Position numbers and translations under genes: made by a program
The notes under the pieces: generated by a model
Seen by the model: the letters and a program-made list of their open reading frames with translations, nothing else
The model's database searches: none
Told to the model about the DNA's origin: nothing
In this document: in pieces, positions 46,800 to 57,190 of the stretch
How positions within the stretch are numbered: position 1 is the stretch's first letter
How the letters are laid out: each line of letters begins with the position of its first letter
Assembly (NCBI GenBank): GCA_027924585.1
Contig: BSBM01000440.1
Location: 14,849,501 to 14,913,500, forward strand
Source of the DNA: Larix kaempferi
Taxonomy: Eukaryota; Streptophyta; Pinopsida; Pinales; Pinaceae
Length of the DNA: 64,000 nucleotides
Direction: 5' to 3'

Positions 46800-47851
46800 T
46801 TGACAGCTTCATGACAAAGCTTGGGCTTTACCAGAAGTAAAGCTGTTTGTAACCTTTACCTTAAGGTTGTGGATGATGAACCTATCATACCATTATTGTA
46901 TGACAATGATCTTTTTTCTGACAAGGAATGAGAAACAGGTCATGAAAATGGCTACAGAAATGAAAATGAAAGATTTCGGATTAATGCACTACTTCTTAGG
47001 TCTAGAAGTATGGCAAGATCCAAAAGGAATCTTTTAAATCAAGGTAAGTATGCTGTGAAGTTTCTAAAAAGATTTGATATGTTGGAGTGTAAAGCCATGG
47101 CCACTCCCATGGACTCCAACTTGAAGTTATTAATTAATGACTCATCGTATTTAGTGGACCTAACCCTATATAGACAAATCATTGGGTCATTGATGTATTT
47201 AACAAATACTAGGCCAGATATATGCTTTGCTGTAAATACCCTAAGTCAGTATCTAGTAGAACCTAGAAAGGTTCACTTAATAGCTACAAAGCATGTAGTG
47301 AGGTACCTAAAAAGGTACATTAGATTTTTGGTCTATATTATCTTGGAGGTCATGAACTCCGTTTACATGGTTACTCAGATTCTGATTGGGCAGGAAGTGT
47401 CTCAGACAGAAAGAGTACATCAGGTGGATGTTATAGTCTTGAATCTGCCATGATCTCATGGTTCAGCAAGAAACAATCTAGTGTGGCTCTCAGTACTGCT
47501 GAAGCAGAACATATGGCTGTCTGCTTTGACAGCTGTGAAGCAGTATGGCTTCAGAAGCTTTTATATGGAGTGTTTGACTTAGAAATGGATCCCACTGTGA
47601 TTATGTGTGACAATCAAAGATGCATTAAGATGACTGAAAATCCTGTGTTCCACGATAAGTCAAAACACATAGAGATCCGATACTTCTATATATGAGATAT
47701 GGTGCAAAGAGGAGCTATCAAGCTCGAATATATAAGCATTGAGGATCAGATTGCTGATATATTGACTAAACCTCTGTCTCGAGTGAAGTTTGAATACTTT
47801 CGAGACAAGCTTGGTATAGTTCAAAAGAACTCTCCTCGAAAGGGGGAGTAG
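46800..47851 (+). pseudogene. copia-3 RT end and RNase H
   Basis: The RT tail is readable with one extra base near 46830: VVDDEPIIPLLYDNDLF, where the catalytic YVDD has become YDND; then MKDFGLMHYFLGLEVWQDP and a stop. The next frame (47010-47453) gives GKYAVKFLKRFDMLECKAMA, GSLMYLTNTRPDICFAVNTL, and loses frame in the region around the first RNase H acid. The last frame (47450 to about 47851) has SWFSKKQSSVALSTAEAEHM, MCDNQRCIKMTENPVFH, DKSKHIEIRYFYI then a TGA, and continues in frame to QIADILTKPLSRVKF and the terminal TAG. The element is inactive. Confidence 0.9.
47839..47848 (+). other. Internal polypurine-like tract, copia-3
   Basis: AAAGGGGGAG at the very end of the RNase H frame, just before its TAG stop. 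In copia-2 the equivalent codons form the polypurine tract next to the LTR. Here about 2.1 kb, mostly tandem arrays, separates this tract from the one used next to the LTR (49927-49935). Confidence 0.6.
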
Positions 47852-47944
47852 CATAGTATCTGATAACAAGTCTGTCTCATCAATGATGAGGTTACCTATT
47901 TACTGCACTTAGTTACTTAGAATTATTTAGATTTAGGAATCTTA

Positions 47945-48200
47945 TATTCTTTTGATGATAGATGTATACATGCTTTTGATGATAGATGCATACATGCTTT
48001 TGATGTTAGATATACATGCTTTTGATGATAGATGTATAAATGCTTTTGATGATAGATGTTATGCATGAGGATACATGTTTTGATATACATGTTTTGATGA
48101 TGAGGATACATGTTTTGATATACATGTTTTGTTGATGAGGATACATGTTTTGATATACATGTTTTGATGATGAGGATACATGATGCTTTGATGTACTTGT
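47945..48200. repeat. 24-bp and related tandem repeats (array T1)
   Basis: About five units of CTTTTGATGATAGATGTATA plus CATG, grading into units of GAGGATACATGTTTTGATAT. Frames on the minus strand rich in His/Ser/Tyr are repeat artefacts. Confidence 0.85.
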
Positions 48201-48237
48201 ATGGATGAAGATACTTGTACCCATGATTGACATATGA

Positions 48238-48737
48238 GGGGATTGGATCATCCCTGGACTTCAGTCCTAAAGAGAGCCGTAGACGTATGTCTTCGAGAAT
48301 GAAGTCCTTGGTGGACTTGAGGGGATTGGATCATCCCTGGACTTCAGTCCTAAACAGAGCCGTAGACATATGTCTTCGAGAATGAAGTCCTTGGTGGACA
48401 TGAGGGGATTGGATCATCCCTGGACTTCAGTCCTAAAGAGAGTTGTAGACGTATGTCTTCGAGAATGAAATCCTTGGTGGACTTGAGGGGATTGGATCAT
48501 CCCTGGACTTCAGTCCTAAAGAGAGCCGTAGACGTATGTCTTCGAGAATGAAGTCCTTGGTGGACATGAGGGGATTGGATCATCCCTGGACTTCAGTCCT
48601 AAAGAGAGCCGTAGACGTATGTCTTTGAGAATGAAGTCCTTGGTGGACTTGAGGGGATTGGATCATCCCTGGACTTCAGTCCTAAAGAGAGCCGTAGACG
48701 TATGTCTCCGAGAACAAAATCCTGAATGAACAGGTAA
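48238..48737. repeat. 83-bp tandem array, six units (T2)
   Basis: Units start GGGGATTGGATCATCCCTGG at 48238, 48321, 48404, 48487, 48570 and 48653, exactly 83 bp apart. The last unit ends with T3-type sequence, showing that the two arrays grade into each other. Confidence 0.95.
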
Positions 48738-49163
48738 GGGGATTGGATCGTCCTCGGACTTTAAGTCCTTTGAATTGAGCCGTAGACATGATGTCTCCGA
48801 GAACAAAATACTGAATGAACAGGTAAGGGGATTGGATCGTCCTTGGACTTTAAGTCCTTTGAATTGAGCCGTAGACATGATGTCTCCGAGAACAAAATCC
48901 TGAATGAACAGGTAAGAGGATTGGATCGTCCTCGGACTTTAAGTCCTTTGAATTGAGCCGTAGACATGATGTCTCCGAGAACAAAATCCTGAATGAACAG
49001 GTAAGAGGATTGGATCGTCCTCGGACTTTAGTCCTTTGAATTGAGCCGTAGACATGATGTCTCCGAGAACAAAATCCTGAATGAACAGGTAAGGGGATTG
49101 GATCGTCCTCGGACTTTGGTCCTGTGAATTGAGTTGTAGACATGAGGTCTCCGAGAATTGAAT
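48738..49163. repeat. 88/89-bp tandem array, five units (T3)
   Basis: Units start GGGGATTGGATCGTCC (or GAGGATTGG) at 48738, 48827, about 48916, about 49005 and 49093. They share with T2 the block GGATTGGATC.TCC, GGACTT and GCCGTAGAC. Confidence 0.93.
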
Positions 49164-49507
49164 GATAGGACTGGATCGTCCCTGAGCTTCAACTCAAAAG
49201 GTACATGATAGGACTGGATCGTCCCTGAGCTTCGGTTCAAAAGGTACATGATAGGATTGGATCGTCCCTGAGCTTCGGTTCAAAAGGTACATGATAGGAC
49301 TGGATCGTCCCTGAGCTTCGGTTCAAAAGGTACATGATAGGACTGGATCGTCCCTGAGCTTCGGTTCAAAAGGTACATGATAGGACTGGATCGTCCCTGA
49401 GCTTCGGTTCAAAAGGTACATGATAGGACTGGATCGTCCCTGGACTTCGGTTTAAAAGGTACATGATAGGACTGGATCGTCCCTGGACTTCGGTTCAAAA
49501 GGTACAT
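49164..49507. repeat. 43-bp tandem array, eight units (T4)
   Basis: Units of GATAGGACTGGATCGTCCCT followed by GAGCTTCGGTTCAAAAGGTA. The core GGATCGTCC is shared with T3. Several adjacent units are identical, suggesting recent expansion. Confidence 0.95.
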
Positions 49508-49569
49508 GACAGGATTGCATCATCCATGGACATATGTCCTAAAGAGAGCAGGATTGATCATCCTGTAAT

Positions 49570-49808
49570 ATGATCATGTGATGACGATGCCGATGACGTT
49601 GCTGATGATCGTATGATGACGATGCTGATGATCGTGTGATGACGATGCTGATGATCGTGTGATGATGATGCTGATGATCGTGTGATGACGATGCTGATGA
49701 TCGTGCGATGATGATGCCGATGACGTTGCTGATGATCGTATGATGACGATGCTGATGATCGTGTGATGACGATGCTGATAATCGTGTGATGACGATACTG
49801 ATGATGTT
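49570..49808. repeat. 23-bp tandem array (T5)
   Basis: About ten units of GATGATCGTGTGATGACGAT plus GCT with small variants; a GATGCCGATGACGTTGCT variant occurs twice. Confidence 0.9.
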
Positions 49809-49926
49809 GATGTTCCAGTAACTGGTTGAGTTACTGATGATGTTGAGAAAGCTTCCAATGATTTATAGATGTATCATGTTGATGACTCCTTGCTCGTGCA
49901 GATGCTGTTATAATATCCTTCTTGTT

Positions 49927-49935
49927 AAGGGGGAG
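49927..49935 (+). other. Polypurine tract of copia-3
   Basis: AAGGGGGAG directly before the LTR start TGTTGAG. Confidence 0.9.
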
Positions 49936-50539
49936 TGTTGAGATATTGTAACTTCAAAGAATATTATATTTGTACTTTATTATTCCGGAGATGTTTCATT
50001 CCTCCGTGAAGATATTATTGTATATCTGGAGATGTTTATTCCTCCGTCGGAATGTGGTAACTCAGGTTATTAGACTTCCCTAGTGGGGGTCGGCCTTATA
50101 TGTGTTATGTGGGTCAAAAGGTTATTAGACCACCCTAGAGGGGTCGGCCCAGTCAGTTGTAGTGGGGTATTTAACCCATTGGTTAAATACGAGCCTACGT
50201 GTTCTTGTGTAAAAGACAAGTCGGAGTAGTGTATAAATAGAGGAGGTGTATTCCTCATTTGACACAGTCACTCACTTGAGAGAGGCGCACTTGTGGAGGA
50301 GAGGTCTGCTATGGTGGAGGAGGAGATCATGTCTTTGGTTTGCATCTTTGTATATTGCTGGTCATCTATATTGAGGAAGCTTTACTGGGTTTTCTACCCC
50401 ATGAGGGTTTCCCAGGATAAATTTGTGTCTCTTGTGTTTATGCTGTGCTTGTTGTTTCTTTAGTGATCCTGTATATGCTATTATTGATAAATGGAATGTA
50501 ATGCTGCTATTTTCTGTCTTAGCATATTAAATTTTAACA
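49936..50539 (+). repeat. 3' LTR of copia-3
   Basis: 604 bp, same length as the 5' LTR; TATA box TATAAATAG at 50232-50240. Confidence 0.95.
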
Positions 50540-51237
50540 TGAAGCACTTGACTTTTGACATGTCCAAGTTCTTCTTACCACCCTTCTTCTTCTTTGCCTT
50601 CCCCTTGCCTTTGCTCGTTAAGGCTAGATCCTCTTCATCCACGATCTGTGGGGCACTGTTGGATGAAGCTAAACCTTGACCCATACGTGTCTCTTCCTGT
50701 GCAAATTCATCCCACAATCTCTGCTAGTCAAGGAGCTTCTCCCTAGCCACCACGCCTTTAACAAAGACGTCCCATGGCTTAGAAAAGCCATTGAGAGCTA
50801 TACTAGCTCCTCATCCTCAGTCTTAAATCCCACTGCTCCAAGCTCATCCCTGATCTATGTGAGCCTTGTAAGATAAGGCACCACTCCTTCACCCTTGTCC
50901 ATCCTGGTGCTGTGTAATCTCATGCAATACCATCTTCCGGTTTTTCGTTCTTGCTTTGGTAAAGACTCTCTAAAGCTTTCCACATCTCTAATGCGGTTTT
51001 CTTCCCACACAGATGAGGGACTATATGATCCTTCACCCCATCCAAGATGATCAACATAGCTGTGGAATCTATTTTCTTCCACTCAGCCACCTCTGCCGGA
51101 TTTGTGGGAGCCATCGTTTGATCATCAATGTGCTCATCAACATCACTGACATCTAAGATCCTGGTGATCCTCTCTTTCCAAGTAGGAAATTTTTGTGCCC
51201 CTTGGAGTCTATCCTCAACTCTCAATTGTACGGCCAT
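50540..51237 (-). pseudogene. copia-2 gag, N-terminal part
   Basis: Starts MAVQLRVEDRLQGAQKFPTW at 51237, a typical copia gag opening, with DGVKDHIVPHLCGKKTALEM and WKALESLYQSKNE following. After a shift at about 50920 it continues RLHSTRMDKGEGVVPYLTRL. From about 50717 it reads LWDEFAQEETRMGQG and a Lys-rich linker (KGKGKAKKKKGGKK) up to KVKC at the copia-3 border, the first Cys of the zinc knuckle. Gag forms the particle and the knuckle binds RNA. It is broken by at least two shifts and the insertion. Confidence 0.9.
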
Positions 51238-51308
51238 AATGAAGTGTACCTGTAAACCCTAGGATAGATATGCCACTGATCTATCCAATCAACTTGCTGC
51301 TTCCTTTG

Positions 51309-51326
51309 AGTCTGCTTCTGATACCA
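51309..51326 (-). other. Primer-binding site of copia-2
   Basis: TGGTATCAGAAGCAGACT on the minus strand, adjoining the LTR end TTTGCA; initiator-Met-tRNA type. Confidence 0.92.
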
Positions 51327-52036
51327 TGCAAATTTCCTTAAAATCCACTTTAGAGTTAGATTATGCCAGATTAATTTAACCCAATTGCTACTGTTAACCA
51401 CACATGGATTTCTTCACTAATAAATGCAGCGGAAAATAAACACTGAGAGAAAATACCAATCACACCAATAGAGACAACACAAATCTTTTTGGGTATAAAC
51501 CCCCGGACAAAACCCAAGATGGGAAAACCGGTGCAGCAGTCTGAGATGAAATTTTATTATGAAGATATGAAGCAAATACAATCCAGAAAATCAACTTACA
51601 CAACCTGGAAAAATCGACCTCTGCGAATCACTGAGAAAACCAGAACCAAACTGTACAACCCTCTGTGTCAGCTGTACGAAATTCGTACGGCTCTCACATG
51701 TGCGTACTACTGTACGACGGATGTATGACCTGCTATACGACCTGCTGTTGTACGGTATGACCTCCTCCTCTGCTGATTCGTACGGCCCCTCTCTCTGCCT
51801 GATCTTCCTGTCGATCTGCTAGAAGGATGCTCCTCCGTCTTCTCTACAAAATTCTCTCTCAAACTTCTCTCTCCGTCTCTGTCAGAATGTGTGTCTTCTC
51901 CACCAAATCAATCCTCCTTTTAACTCAATGGCCAAGAGAAAACCCTAACATCTCACTATAGATCTATGGATGAGATCTTCCAGTGAGATCAATGGCCAAG
52001 ATTAGATTAGCCATCACTTAAATATTTTTCAATTGC
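51327..52036 (-). repeat. 5' LTR of copia-2, truncated
   Basis: 710 bp homologous to the left LTR. The outer roughly 186 bp are missing because homology stops at CAATTGC and the LTR of gypsy-4 begins. Confidence 0.9.
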
Positions 52037-52717
52037 TGATAACAATATTTAGTGCAAGGATGTGTCTACACTAGTTTAACTATTTTGATAAGAGATGGTG
52101 AGTCTCTACGTCAGAAATGAACGGATTATCACAAGTTCTAAAGATCTAGATTCGTTCATTAAAACTCATTAAGATCTAAAATCATTTAGGAATTAAAACC
52201 ATGCATGATAAGCATAAAAAACTCTTAAATGGCAGAAACTTGAATCAATTCATGCTAAAACAATGGAGAAGATACATGATTACCAGGAATCCTGGTGTGA
52301 GTGCCTCCTCCCTTGCCATAAGTTCTCCTTCCTTCACCGTTGCTCTTGAAGAATTGGAGCTCTTTTCTTCCTTCAGAAACTCCTCAGCATGCCTTTGCTC
52401 TTTTTTCCACTCTTTACCATGCCTCCCATGCCTTTCTTATATAGCATTGGGAAATGGGCCTAGGCTTCTCTTTTGAGTGTGGAATAATCCTCTTTCATGA
52501 TTTTAGATCATTTTTCACTTAAAAACCCATTTTTCTATAGTTTTTAGGCTTTTTGCATCGTTTAGAATGATTTTAAGCACAATTAATGCATTTTAATGCA
52601 TTCCTCAGAGAGGATTCGTCTATGAATGAACTTGTGTCATGAATTCCTGGTGCGGGTACATGGTAAACATATGTTGCTCCCGTCACATGATTAGGGGTGT
52701 CAATTTGATTGTTAACA
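52037..52717 (-). repeat. LTR of gypsy-4 (about 681 bp)
   Basis: On the minus strand it starts TGTTAACAATC and ends TTGTTATCA, with a TATA box (plus CTTATATAG, 52436-52444) in mid-LTR. It is bounded on one side by the copia-2 LTR and on the other by a polypurine tract. No second copy is in the window. Confidence 0.7.
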
Positions 52718-52729
52718 GATGCCCCCTAA
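52718..52729 (-). other. Polypurine tract of gypsy-4
   Basis: TTAGGGGGCATC on the minus strand just before the LTR start. Confidence 0.6.
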
Positions 52730-52784
52730 TGTGTGAGGTTCGAAGCAGAGCTAAGGGCCAAAATACATTATTGAAATTTATACT

Positions 52785-52850
52785 CGGTATATTGATACTC
52801 TTTATACTGATACTCTTTGTACTGATACTCTTTGTACTGATACTCTTTAT
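52785..52850. repeat. 15-bp minisatellite
   Basis: Four to five units of ACTGATACTCTTTGT; on the minus strand it would encode KEYQY repeats, which I take as an artefact. Confidence 0.9.
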
Positions 52851-52859
52851 CATTCAAAG

Positions 52860-54443
52860 CAAGGATAAGGGAAGGAAAGCTCACGGGCGTAGGATTGAGG
52901 ATCACACCTGCAAAACATGGCAATTTCTCAAATACATAATATCTTCCTGAGGCGGGCATACCCATGCTCGGCAGTAAACAAGCATGGCGATGAACAATAC
53001 ACAGTGGATCCATGTCAAAAGAAATTTTTTCTGAAATGTAAACATGCACTTTGATGAGTGCGAGAACAAAGTGTTTATTGAAATTCTGACATGGTAGTCT
53101 AATCTTGCGTAGCTCGGGCAGTGCATCGATGAGTGATACAATTGTTTTTCCCAAGGTGTTCAATACAAATCGACGATAGTACGAGTTTATATCATGCGAA
53201 TAAGTGATCTGATGTCGAGCATAATAAAACACCATCTGATTACTGGTCATTGATGTATACCGTTAACATATGTGAAGAGACCCACCGATAATGATGATGG
53301 ACTCTAAGGTATTGAGTACAAACTAGCAAGTGTGAATAGATGTTTTGAAGTCGAACACTTGTAGAATCAAACAATCAGGGGTCATTGATGTATACCCACT
53401 GTCATTTGCGAGGAAACCTGCCACCAATGACTGCAAAATCCAAGGTACACTTGGGTTTCTAGATCCATGTCCTAGATGATGATTTGATGTCGATAGGAAT
53501 AGATCCATCGGAAGGAGGGCATTGATGCATCCCACATCAATCGATATGAAACAAAGATCAATAGTCTGATATAATTTGGTAGAACTGCAAGATCCGACAC
53601 TGTATACTGACACAAGGAAGGCCGACATGATTGGTCAGGAATATTTGAGGAATGGCCGACATGGTTTGGACTTCCCTTGAACACATAACACGACACAGAA
53701 TGGACACTTGAAAACATAGGACTTTGAGTAACCGACCTTAATGAAATCCGCTAATGCTAGATGCATTAACGAAAGCTCCATTGGTGACGGGAAGGATAAC
53801 CCATCGGTGGAGATCTGTTCAAAATACTGGTACAGTTTCCTAAGGCAAATGCAGATGGTGTACTGACCGCGGATACAAAATTATGTGCCGTGTTCAAGGG
53901 CGACAAGGATTGACTGTTGCCGTTTTCTTCGAAGTTTATAATATGAAGTGATTCAAGTCTCTCTCTTTTTGGATTTTTGTGTTTTCCAATTTTTTTTTTA
54001 ACCTTTTTCATTTATTAGCTTGAAAAAAGAATAAAGCATGCTATGATACATTAGAGGAAACAAGTGTCTCAAGGGCATGCGCCTAAATGTCGAGGGCATG
54101 GATCAAGCCAAGAAAAGATCCGTATTGCAAACAAGGGCTGAGCTAGTTATGCACACTCTTACAGATGTTTCCTCTATGGGTATGGGTCAAATATACATAA
54201 GCAGTGTTTTATAGGAATCTTATAACAGAAAGTGACTATACGGGCAAATAAGCAACATGAGCAATAAGCAACGAAGCAGTTTGGATGGATGTTCAAGTGG
54301 ATATTTTAACGCAAGCTTATGTAAAATGACAAAAAATTGGGAGCCCATCAGGATGTGGTCAGACATGAATGAAAGAGAAATATGTGGTCTCAAATTCCAA
54401 GTCATGATGGGACTAATAGGGCTCCCGGGGCTATAAGAATAAC
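52860..54443. other. gypsy-4 3' region, no recognised domain
   Basis: Several minus-strand frames (52768-53250, 53323-53628, 53472-53717, 53766-54011) overlap or abut, but none shows RT, RNase H or integrase motifs. The phrase CATTGATGTATACC recurs near 53250 and 53385, suggesting local duplication. Confidence 0.45.
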
Positions 54444-55554
54444 TCAGCATGGACACCAAAATGGAAATGGGGTGCTGACTAGGGTGTCCCATGTTCGGTA
54501 GGCTCTGCTGTCAGAATGGTGGAAAATACAGATATGAAGGGCTGACCCACCAATTTCCAACAGGTTCGACCCTATGGTAAGTTTGGGTTGCAAAAGGTTC
54601 AAATGCATCTTCACAAAGGGATGGCCTAAACCTATATGCAAGTTTCCAAATAAACCATATAAGATCGAGGAACATGCAGATCATGCTCCTATACTTGGGT
54701 AGATTTATATCAAGTATGGTCCCAGTGGCCCCACAGAAGATGATCTTAGGTGGGTACAACCAAATGTTTACAACTTCAGGGATATCTTCATTTGATGATA
54801 AAATGTAATCCAAGAAGTCATGTGAGCTAGGAGATCTCACAGCCCAAATGGGCCAGGTAACCGAATCATATTCCTCCATCAAGGGAAGATTTTGATCTGA
54901 ATCTGCCGAAGCTATTTGAGTAGTTGGGTTTGAAACTTCTACGACAGATAGAGGTGATTCAAATGCTTGCCAACATGGAAATGACATTACACAAGTTGAG
55001 GTCCCTTCATCCACTATCGTTAGATAAATATTCTTACCATGAGTCGTTACTTTAATCTGAAAAGCAACTTTGAGAAGGATCCTACATATTGAATGGTTTA
55101 TGTCTGATGTGATCAAAGTCTCATCGGATGGATCAACAACACCAATGGTATACAATAGTTGCTTTCTTAGCTCAAAACGACATTGCAATACCTCCAAGGC
55201 CAACATGGCACATGGTATTTGAGCTAGGTCCTCAAGAACATTATCGTTCTGAGCAGCTCGCATGTTAGGATTATGCATTGTTCGACGTAGAACACCTTTG
55301 GGGGGGTATGGTACTAAGTCTATTGCTAGTTTCTCAATGTAGAGATAACCACTTGGCTGTGATTCTAATTGATCCGATGTACTAGGAGAGACATCATAAG
55401 AATCAAGTCTTGTTTGAATGTTCATATCAAGATCACACATGAAGACATTGGCATTAGGATCATTGCCCCCTTGCGGGAGGGTTGGTTGGTTGCCCCCTAG
55501 CAGGGGTACCGGTGTCAAAATAGTGGGTTGTTTTTGTCCACGACATTGAATCAC
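54444..55554 (-). pseudogene. gypsy-4 protease-like polyprotein segment
   Basis: A 347-codon frame (55554-54511). It contains NVLEDLAQIPCAMLALEVLQ and RKQLLYTIGVVDPSDETLI, followed by an aspartic-protease-like TIVDEGTSTCVMSFPCWQAF. In a set of plant gypsy elements the usual DSG-type active site appears as (I/V)DEG(A/T)S, and this block matches that type. A short downstream frame (54641-54444) continues in another phase. The N-terminal part has the GGNQPTLPQGGNDPN motif, as in the upstream repeats. The catalytic competence of the DEG form is unclear. Confidence 0.7.
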
Positions 55555-55859
55555 AGTTGGTGCATCTCCCTTCCCAGGGTTAACATCTTGCTTAATTTTT
55601 TACTTCTTCTTCTTTCCTTTAAGGTCTATGGATGAGACTGTGAGGGTGTTGGAATTGTTGGAAGGATTAGCAAGTTTCTGCATTGCCTGGCCAGCTGTGG
55701 GTTGTGAATTCTGAAAAGAAACTTGTCCCGGATGTGGGGTAATTTGTTCAAGATTGTTGACGGAATCCATCATACCATTAACATGAGGTTCATGTGGCAG
55801 CCTAGCTGAATCAAACGCAGGTCTTGCAGGTTGGTTCCAAAAAGATTGGTTATTTTCTA

Positions 55860-56660
55860 GAACCTGACCACTCCACTGATGTGGTCGTTAGGTGTGATAA
55901 GAATTCCAAGGTGGGTTTTCCCTTTGCGGAGATTGACCCCAAGAAGTTTGGCAACTTCCTGAAACATGACCATTGAGTGGATTGTCTCCTTGCGGAGGTG
56001 GGGTCCAAGAAGATTGGTTATTTCCTAGATCCCAACCATACCATGATTGTTGAACTTGGTATTGAAAATCATTCCAAGGTTGACTTCCTCCTAGTGGAGA
56101 TGGCATCCAGAAAGATTGGTTACTTCCTGAATGTTGCCCAGTCCATTGTGAACTAGGTTGCATGTATGGATTGCCCCCTTGCGGAGGTATGTTCCATTGA
56201 GATTGGTTACTTGGTGGAACATTACCATTCCATGGATGGATAGGATTAACGAGTGGATTGACCCCTTACGGGGGTATGTTCCATTGAGATTGATTACTTG
56301 GTGGAACATTACCACTCCATTGTTGGATAGGATTCATGGGTGGATTGCCCCCTTGCGGGGGTGGGCCCTAATTAGATTGGTTACTAGTTGAAATTGGACC
56401 ACTCCATTGAATGTTTCTTTGGTTTAGATTAGCATTCCAAGGTTGATTTCCTCCTTGCGAAGGTGGGCCCCAAGAAGATTGGATACTTCCTGAAACCTCC
56501 CCACTCCATGGCGGAATGGGGTTGATAGGTGGATTGCCGCTAAGCATTATGCCAGGATAAGTCAGAGGATAACCCCCTGGGGCATTTGCATTAATCTGAG
56601 GAGCATAGCTCCAATTGGCATAAATGTTCCATGGTTCATTGCTTCCACCAGGAGTATTAC
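55860..56660 (-). repeat. Gln/Pro/Trp-rich coding repeats of gypsy-4 gag-like region
   Basis: Seven imperfect units at irregular 70-105 bp spacing, each with a CCCCTTGCGGAGGTGGG-like plus-strand core. On the minus strand they encode variants of PPPQGGNPP, a WSG(N/Q) patch and NQS.W. Two partly open frames (56163-55888 and 56315-56091) cover parts of it. It resembles a low-complexity linker between gag and protease. The repeated core also recurs in the protease frame near 55470-55510. Confidence 0.75.
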
Positions 56661-56727
56661 CATTCCATGGTGAAGGGTTGCCCCCGGAAGTAGGATTTGG
56701 ACAAGTGTTTTGTATACCATGAGGACT

Positions 56728-57189
56728 CTAGTTTACTCCTTGTGTGTGTTGACCCTGATTATCCAATCCATATGGAAAACCAATGTTTGAGAAATCCATG
56801 GGGTCCCTTGTTGATTTGTGTATATCATTCAAACTTTCAGAAAGAGGTTTGATATCACTCAGTGACTCACGGATAGTAAGTGCAACTGGTTCTGAAAGAC
56901 TCATCAAAAGAGGAATTTCATGAGCATGTGTGTGATGTTTAAATGTTTCAATTTCAACTAGAGTAAGGTTATCAACTACGTCTGTATTCAGTGCGTGATG
57001 TGACGACGAATTCTCAGTGTTGATTTGATGTTGTTCTTCTCGAGTAAAGTTAATTGAGTTGAAAATCAGTTCTGTTTCCAAGTCATTAGAATGTGGTTTT
57101 TGTGTCTGTCTCTGCAATGTAGCAGGGCCTTCAATTTTTGGTGACTCACCTCGCTGCCGTTGTGACTGGCGGATCGGGAGAGTAGCCAA
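56728..57189 (-). pseudogene. gypsy-4 N-terminal polyprotein segment
   Basis: A 153-codon frame beginning MATLPIRQSQRQRGESPKIE, mostly polar with Gln, Ser, Thr and His; it ends QGQHTQGVN at a stop and then leads into the Gln/Pro/Trp repeats. I recognise no capsid core. It may be the start of the gag-like protein of gypsy-4 by position only. Confidence 0.45.
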
Positions 57190-57190
57190 T

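Larger units (their letters stand above)
43255..50539 (+). mobile_element. copia-3: Ty1/copia element nested in copia-2
   Basis: Complete at both ends: two 604-bp LTRs (43255-43858, 49936-50539) beginning TGTTGAGATA and ending TTTTAACA, flanked by the 5-bp duplication TGAAG (43250-43254 and 50540-50544). PBS TGGTATCAGAGC follows the left LTR and polypurine tract AAGGGGGAG precedes the right one. The LTRs differ at roughly 20 positions by eye (about 3%), giving a relative age. Internally only the end of RT and RNase H are recognisable; gag, protease and integrase are missing or unrecognisable, so the element depends on others. Confidence 0.95.
39084..52036 (-). mobile_element. copia-2: Ty1/copia element split by copia-3
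   Basis: Minus-strand element with its 3' LTR at 39084-39979 and 5' LTR at 51327-52036 (truncated), PBS 51309-51326 and polypurine tract 39980-39988. The internal order, 5' to 3', is gag, protease, integrase, RT, RNase H. Copia-3 (43255-50539) lies inside its gag zinc knuckle. The left end is inserted in copia-1 protease; the expected 5-bp duplication (AGAGG at 39079-39083) cannot be confirmed because the right LTR is cut at 52036. Confidence 0.9.
52037..57190 (-). mobile_element. gypsy-4: degenerate Ty3/gypsy-type element
   Basis: Minus-strand element with its 3' LTR at the left (52037-52717), a polypurine tract, a poorly coding 1.7-kb stretch, a protease-like domain and a gag-like repeat region. 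No RT or integrase is recognisable. The 5' LTR is not found between 57190 and 64000, so the right limit given is only the last coding signal. Its insertion truncated the copia-2 LTR; ATTGC (52032-52036) would be one half of a target duplication. Confidence 0.65.

Noticed and set aside
49570-49808. CRISPR-like array
   Set aside because: Repeats are directly adjacent without unique spacers, in a eukaryotic retroelement.
49574-49858. His/Ser-rich minus-strand frames in 47923-49858
   Set aside because: They arise from tandem repeats whose periods happen to keep frames open; no start context or family.
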